A DNA stretch of 9,561 bases from Sporosarcina sp. (GTDB lineage: Bacteria > Bacillota > Bacilli > Bacillales_A > Planococcaceae): contig JARIDM010000030.1 of assembly GCA_029263945.1 (NCBI GenBank), forward strand, positions 1 through 9,561, in the 5' to 3' direction. The notes under the pieces were generated by a model. The model was not told where the DNA came from. It worked only from the letters and a program-made list of their open reading frames with translations, and made no database searches. Positions 6,367 through 9,561 of the stretch are shown here, piece after piece. Numbering within the stretch: the first letter of the stretch is position 1; every line of letters starts with the position of its first letter. The position numbers and the translations under genes were made by a program.

Positions 6367-7722
6367 ATGAATAAATTTATTGAAGTTGCGGGGCGAATTG
6401 GTGCACAGCGACACTTGGTTGCCATTCGAGATGGTTTTGTGACAATTATGCCACTCATGATTTTGGGTTCATTTGCTACATTATTAAACAACTTACCCAT
6501 AAAAGCGTATCAAAGTTTTATGGAAACAATTTTTGGCAGCGATGCATGGAAAGGGTTCGGAGGGGCGCTATGGAACGGCACATTTGCCATCGTCTCCTTG
6601 CTGATCGTCTTCACCATTTCTTATCAATTGGCCAGATCATATAACAAAGATGGGCTATCCGCTGGGGTGGTCGGATTGGCTTCCCTTATAACGATCATGC
6701 AGCCAACAGCTACAGATTGGGGAATTCCATTTGGTTGGGTAGGTGCACAGGGTTTATTTATCGCGATCTTTGTTGCGTTGATTTCTACGGAGATTTTCAC
6801 GAGATTGCTAGGCAATAAACGATTAATGATTAAAATGCCTGAAAGTGTTCCACCTGCAGTTTCAAAGTCATTTGCTGCTTTATTTCCTGCGATGATTGCA
6901 ATTAGTATTTTTGGGCTCATTAAAGTATTGACGGTCGTTATGGGTATGCCGGATATTCATGAAGCTTTCTTTAACGCACTACAAGCACCTGTCTCTAAAA
7001 TGGCAAATACATGGTATTCCGCTGTGTTTGTTGCGATCATCGTTCACGTATTGTGGTTCTTTGGACTTCATGGTGCCAATATTATGGAACCCCTTATGCA
7101 AGCGGTTTATTTACCAGCAATTGAAGCGAATGCGGCAGCACTAGCAGCTGGTACAGAAATTCCTTATATTGTTACAAAACCATTCTTTGACGCATTTATG
7201 TATTTAGGCGGAACGGGTGCAACACTCGGTTTGATCATTGCTGTATTCATAGCAGGACGAAAACATAAGCAATATCGAACGGTTTCTGGTTTGGGCGCGG
7301 CACCCGGGTTATTCAATATTAATGAACCCGTCTTGTTTGGATTCCCGATGGTTTTAAACCCATTGTTAATCATTCCTTTTATATTAACGCCAGTTATTTT
7401 GACAATCTTTAGTTACGTTATGATTGCAACGGGTATTGTACCGAAAACGATTGCTTTTATACCGTGGACAACACCTCCGATTATAGGCGGGTTTTTAGCT
7501 ACAGGATCATGGAAAGGCGGCGCACTCGCAACTGTAAACTTAATCATTGCGATTCTAATGTATATTCCATTTGTTAAAATGGCAGAAAGAATTGAAATAA
7601 AAAAATATGAAGAAGAAATAGCTGCACAAAAATTAGCAGCTGAAGCGAATGAGAAAACTTTTGCTGTAGGAGATGAGTCATCCGCTCAAGAAGAAAAAAC
7701 ATTAATAACTAGTGGGAAGTAG
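6367..7722 (+). CDS. licC: PTS lactose/cellobiose-family EIIC permease
   Basis: Integral membrane sugar channel of the phosphotransferase system, 451 residues, matching LicC/CelB-type IIC proteins. It starts with the family N-terminus MNKFIEVAGRIGAQRHLVAIRDGF, in which GAQRHLVAIRDGF (12-24) is typical. It has about ten hydrophobic segments. The conserved sugar-binding loop GLFNINEPVLFGFPMVLNP lies at about 315-333 and carries the invariant NEP with its glutamate (E320). The C-terminal 40 residues are a charged, Glu/Lys-rich cytoplasmic tail. AGGAGG (6351-6356) precedes the ATG by 10 bases. The EIIA gene begins 9 bases after the stop codon. Substrate by family: cellobiose or a related beta-glucoside, though chitobiose or lactose cannot be excluded from sequence alone. 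Confidence 0.95.
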   Translation: MNKFIEVAGRIGAQRHLVAIRDGFVTIMPLMILGSFATLLNNLPIKAYQSFMETIFGSDAWKGFGGALWNGTFAIVSLLIVFTISYQLARSYNKDGLSAGVVGLASLITIMQPTATDWGIPFGWVGAQGLFIAIFVALISTEIFTRLLGNKRLMIKMPESVPPAVSKSFAALFPAMIAISIFGLIKVLTVVMGMPDIHEAFFNALQAPVSKMANTWYSAVFVAIIVHVLWFFGLHGANIMEPLMQAVYLPAIEANAAALAAGTEIPYIVTKPFFDAFMYLGGTGATLGLIIAVFIAGRKHKQYRTVSGLGAAPGLFNINEPVLFGFPMVLNPLLIIPFILTPVILTIFSYVMIATGIVPKTIAFIPWTTPPIIGGFLATGSWKGGALATVNLIIAILMYIPFVKMAERIEIKKYEEEIAAQKLAAEANEKTFAVGDESSAQEEKTLITSGK

Positions 7723-7731
7723 TGAATTATT

Positions 7732-8043
7732 ATGAAATTAGAAGAACAAATCATGCAAATCATACTCCATAGTGGAAATGCAAAAAGTTATGCAGTGGAA
7801 GCCATTCAGGCTGCAAAGGAAAACCAACAAGAAGAAGCAAAGGAACTGATTAATCAAGCCAATCAAGAACTAATAGAAGCGCATCATGTGCAAACCTCTT
7901 TAATACAAGGGGAAGTACGAGGAGAGAAAATTGAAATTTCGTTACTTCTTATTCATGCACAAGATCACTTGATGAACTCGATTACGTTCAAAGACTTAGC
8001 AATTGAGTTTGTAGATGTCTATGCAAAAGTGAATCAATCTTAA
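7732..8043 (+). CDS. licA: PTS lactose/cellobiose-family EIIA component
   Basis: Cytoplasmic phosphocarrier that passes phosphate from HPr to the EIIB component; family members are all-helical trimers with a buried metal. It has 103 residues, the normal length. The active-site histidine is H75 and the metal-binding aspartate D78, both in the signature LIHAQDHLMN (74-82 region). The rest is helical and Glu/Gln-rich, as usual (AKENQQEEAKELINQANQEL, about 28-47). The ribosome site is weak (GGGAAG, 12 bases before the ATG), so translation may be coupled to the EIIC gene, which ends 9 bases earlier. A strong terminator follows, separating this gene from the hydrolase. Confidence 0.94.
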   Translation: MKLEEQIMQIILHSGNAKSYAVEAIQAAKENQQEEAKELINQANQELIEAHHVQTSLIQGEVRGEKIEISLLLIHAQDHLMNSITFKDLAIEFVDVYAKVNQS

Positions 8044-8053
8044 CATCTCAACT

Positions 8054-8094
8054 AAAAGGGAGAATTCTATTTACCTGAGTTTCTCCCTTTTTTT
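8054..8094 (+). terminator. Intra-operon intrinsic terminator after the EIIA gene
   Basis: A perfect 11-bp stem, AAAAGGGAGAA (8054-8064) with TTCTCCCTTTT (8081-8091), with a 16-base loop, runs into a T tract that continues to 8094. It starts 10 bases after the EIIA stop and stands 42 bases before the hydrolase start. No promoter is visible after it, so partial read-through is likely needed for the downstream genes. Confidence 0.85.
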
Positions 8095-8136
8095 ATCCGA
8101 AGTGGTTGAATACGGATTTTATTGGAGGATAAACCT

Positions 8137-9447
8137 ATGAAGATTGTTGTAATCGGTGGTGGCAGTAGCTATACACCAGAACTAGTTGAAGGAATCATTC
8201 TTCGTGCAGACCAAATTAATGTAGAGAAAATTGTTTTTGTAGATATTGAATCTGGAAAAGAGAAGCTCGAAATTATCGGTGCATTAGCCAAACGCATGAT
8301 TAAAAAAAGTGAACTGTCGATTCAAGTTGATCTTACATTCAATCGTATAGAAGCGATAACAGATGCTGACTTTGTATTAACACAGTTTAGAGTGGGCGGG
8401 TTAGATGCCAGAGCAAATGATGAACGGATTCCACTTACATACGATGTCATCGGTCAAGAAACTGTAGGGCCTGGAGGATTTGCGAAAGCCCTTCGAACAA
8501 TTCCAGTTATTCTCGATCTTTGTAAAGAAATCGAAAATTATGCAAGTGATGCATGGTTGATTAATTTCACAAATCCTGCAGGCATGGTAACTGAAGCTGT
8601 TCATAAATACACATCAGTAAAAGCAATTGGACTTTGTAACGTGCCGATTAATATGAAAGAAATGACAGCTAATATATTGGCTGTCGACCGGGAAGCAGTG
8701 ACTATGTCTTTTGCTGGATTAAATCATCTTGTCTACGCAACGAACGTAACTGTAAATGGGGTTGACCAAATGCCAACGCTTATAGAAGGCATTGCCGAGG
8801 GACGCAATATGAATATGCGTAATATTCATGACGCACCTTGGGAAAAAGATTTTTTACTCGCACTTAAAGCTTTGCCGTGTCCTTATCACCGCTATTATTA
8901 CATGATGGACGAAATGCTAGTAGAAGAAAAACAAGCTGCGCTTGAAGGCGGTACCCGTGCTGAACAGGTGAAAGAAATTGAACGCGCACTTTTTGAGGTT
9001 TATAAAAATCCTGCATTAAAGGAGAAGCCCAAAGAACTTGAAGAACGCGGCGGTGCGCTTTATTCAGAAGCTGCCATCTCCTTAATTGCTTCGATTGTGT
9101 CCGATGACGATGCCATACACACAGTAAACGTCCCGAATAATGGTGCGATTTCAAATTTGCCAGATGATGTTGTTGTAGAAGTAACGTGTACTGTCAATCA
9201 AAGTGGTGCAAAACCAATTCGAATAGGACCGTTACCTCCAGAGTTAAATGGTTTAATTCAACAAATTAAAGCATTCGAAGTGCTCACAATAGAAGCAGCT
9301 GTCACAGGTAGTAAAGAAAAAGCATTACTGGCATTAACGATGAATCCATTTGTGCCTTCTAGTAAAGTAGCGAAAGCACTTTTAGAAGACTTACTGGAGG
9401 CAAACAAACCGTATTTACCACAGTTTTTTAATAAGGAGTGTAGTTAA
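8137..9447 (+). CDS. licH: GH4 6-phospho-beta-glucosidase
   Basis: Cytoplasmic hydrolase of glycoside hydrolase family 4, splitting the 6-phospho-disaccharide made by the PTS into a hexose and a hexose 6-phosphate. GH4 enzymes need NAD+ and a divalent metal (usually Mn2+) and work by oxidation, elimination and addition. It has 436 residues, as in LicH/CelF. An N-terminal Rossmann NAD site, VIGGGSSYTPELVEG, lies at about 5-19. The metal ligands are C167 in GLCNVP and H197 in AGLNHLV. INFTNPAG (142-149) is a family signature, and the catalytic tyrosine is probably one of Y253-Y255 in HRYYY. ATG 8137 is chosen because GGAGG (8124-8128) sits 8 bases upstream; the in-frame TTG at 8122 overlaps that site. 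It is the fourth gene of a lic-like order and lies after a terminator. The next gene starts directly after its stop codon. Confidence 0.95.
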   Translation: MKIVVIGGGSSYTPELVEGIILRADQINVEKIVFVDIESGKEKLEIIGALAKRMIKKSELSIQVDLTFNRIEAITDADFVLTQFRVGGLDARANDERIPLTYDVIGQETVGPGGFAKALRTIPVILDLCKEIENYASDAWLINFTNPAGMVTEAVHKYTSVKAIGLCNVPINMKEMTANILAVDREAVTMSFAGLNHLVYATNVTVNGVDQMPTLIEGIAEGRNMNMRNIHDAPWEKDFLLALKALPCPYHRYYYMMDEMLVEEKQAALEGGTRAEQVKEIERALFEVYKNPALKEKPKELEERGGALYSEAAISLIASIVSDDDAIHTVNVPNNGAISNLPDDVVVEVTCTVNQSGAKPIRIGPLPPELNGLIQQIKAFEVLTIEAAVTGSKEKALLALTMNPFVPSSKVAKALLEDLLEANKPYLPQFFNKECS

Positions 9448-9561
9448 ATGAGAAGATTGGGTATTTCAATTTATCCTCAGTATGGAACAGAGAAAGAACT
9501 GATTGCTTATCTGGAAAAGGCTAGTGCCTATGGTTTTACGCGTATTTTTACTTGTTTGATG
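9448..9561 (+). CDS. DUF871/MupG-like protein, 3'-truncated by the window edge
   Basis: Only the first 38 residues are in the window, beginning MRRLGISIYPQYGTEKELIAY. The pattern LGISIYP, then an acidic helix, then YGFTRIFTCL matches the N-terminus of the DUF871 family as I remember it. This is a TIM-barrel family that includes MupG, the 6-phospho-N-acetylmuramidase of staphylococci. The first strand (LGISIYP) and second strand (FTRIFTCL) of the barrel are visible. The ATG directly abuts the GH4 stop codon, and AAGGAG lies 9 bases upstream, so the two genes are co-transcribed. Members of this family are often found beside Lac-type PTS genes in Firmicutes, and most are not characterised. The activity here is unknown; the family call rests on a short stretch. 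Confidence 0.7.
   Translation, partial: MRRLGISIYPQYGTEKELIAYLEKASAYGFTRIFTCLM

Noticed and set aside
8122..8136. TTG start for the GH4 gene
   Set aside because: It overlaps the GGAGG site that serves ATG 8137. GH4 proteins begin with the first beta-strand of the NAD fold, as MKIVVIGGGSS does.

Overview
The window looks like chromosomal DNA of a low-GC Gram-positive bacterium of the order Bacillales. The evidence is AT-rich sequence, strong AGGAGG-type ribosome binding sites, hairpin-plus-T-run terminators, a cre-like site and a sigma-54/LevR-type sugar regulator. A Bacillaceae or Planococcaceae host (such as Sporosarcina or Lysinibacillus) is a guess from the general look of the proteins, not something the sequence proves.

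Layout. (1) Positions 1-1403 (+) hold the 3' part of an SLC13/DASS-type permease carrying two cytoplasmic RCK_C (TrkA_C) domains, followed by a good intrinsic terminator. (2) Positions 1404-1690 are a convergent intergenic region. Between two facing terminators it holds six units of exactly 20 bp, each with the core GGGCG. (3) Positions 1691-2608 (-) encode an aldo/keto reductase with an intact catalytic tetrad and a possible MerR-type promoter. (4) Positions 2609-2883 are a divergent promoter region with two dyads. (5) Positions 2884-5550 (+) encode an 888-residue LevR/CelR-type activator: HTH, AAA+ with GAFTGA, PRD1, EIIA(Man)-like, EIIB(Gat)-like, PRD2. (6) Positions 5551-5881 hold a 17-bp perfect terminator hairpin, repeated GTGTGTAA octamers and a canonical -24/-12 (sigma-54) promoter. 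(7) Positions 5882-9447 (+) carry EIIB, EIIC, EIIA and a GH4 6-phospho-beta-glucosidase, the same gene order as B. subtilis licBCAH. (8) From 9448 off the right edge runs the start of a DUF871/MupG-like gene.

How it works together. The activator binds upstream of the -24/-12 promoter, its PTS-phosphorylatable domains sense sugar flux, and its AAA+ domain drives sigma-54 polymerase into the PTS operon. EIIB, EIIC and EIIA import and phosphorylate a beta-linked disaccharide such as cellobiose, and the GH4 enzyme hydrolyses the 6-phospho-disaccharide in the cytoplasm. A cre-like site between the EIIB and EIIC genes suggests an added CcpA block. A terminator between the EIIA and GH4 genes, with no promoter visible after it, suggests that the two hydrolase genes are reached by read-through. 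The trailing DUF871 gene raises the question whether a GlcNAc/MurNAc-type disaccharide is also handled.

I see no clearly new biological system. The best leads are regulatory: the 20-bp-period array, the octamer cluster that overlaps the terminator upstream of the sigma-54 promoter, and the lic-type gene set placed under LevR/sigma-54 control.
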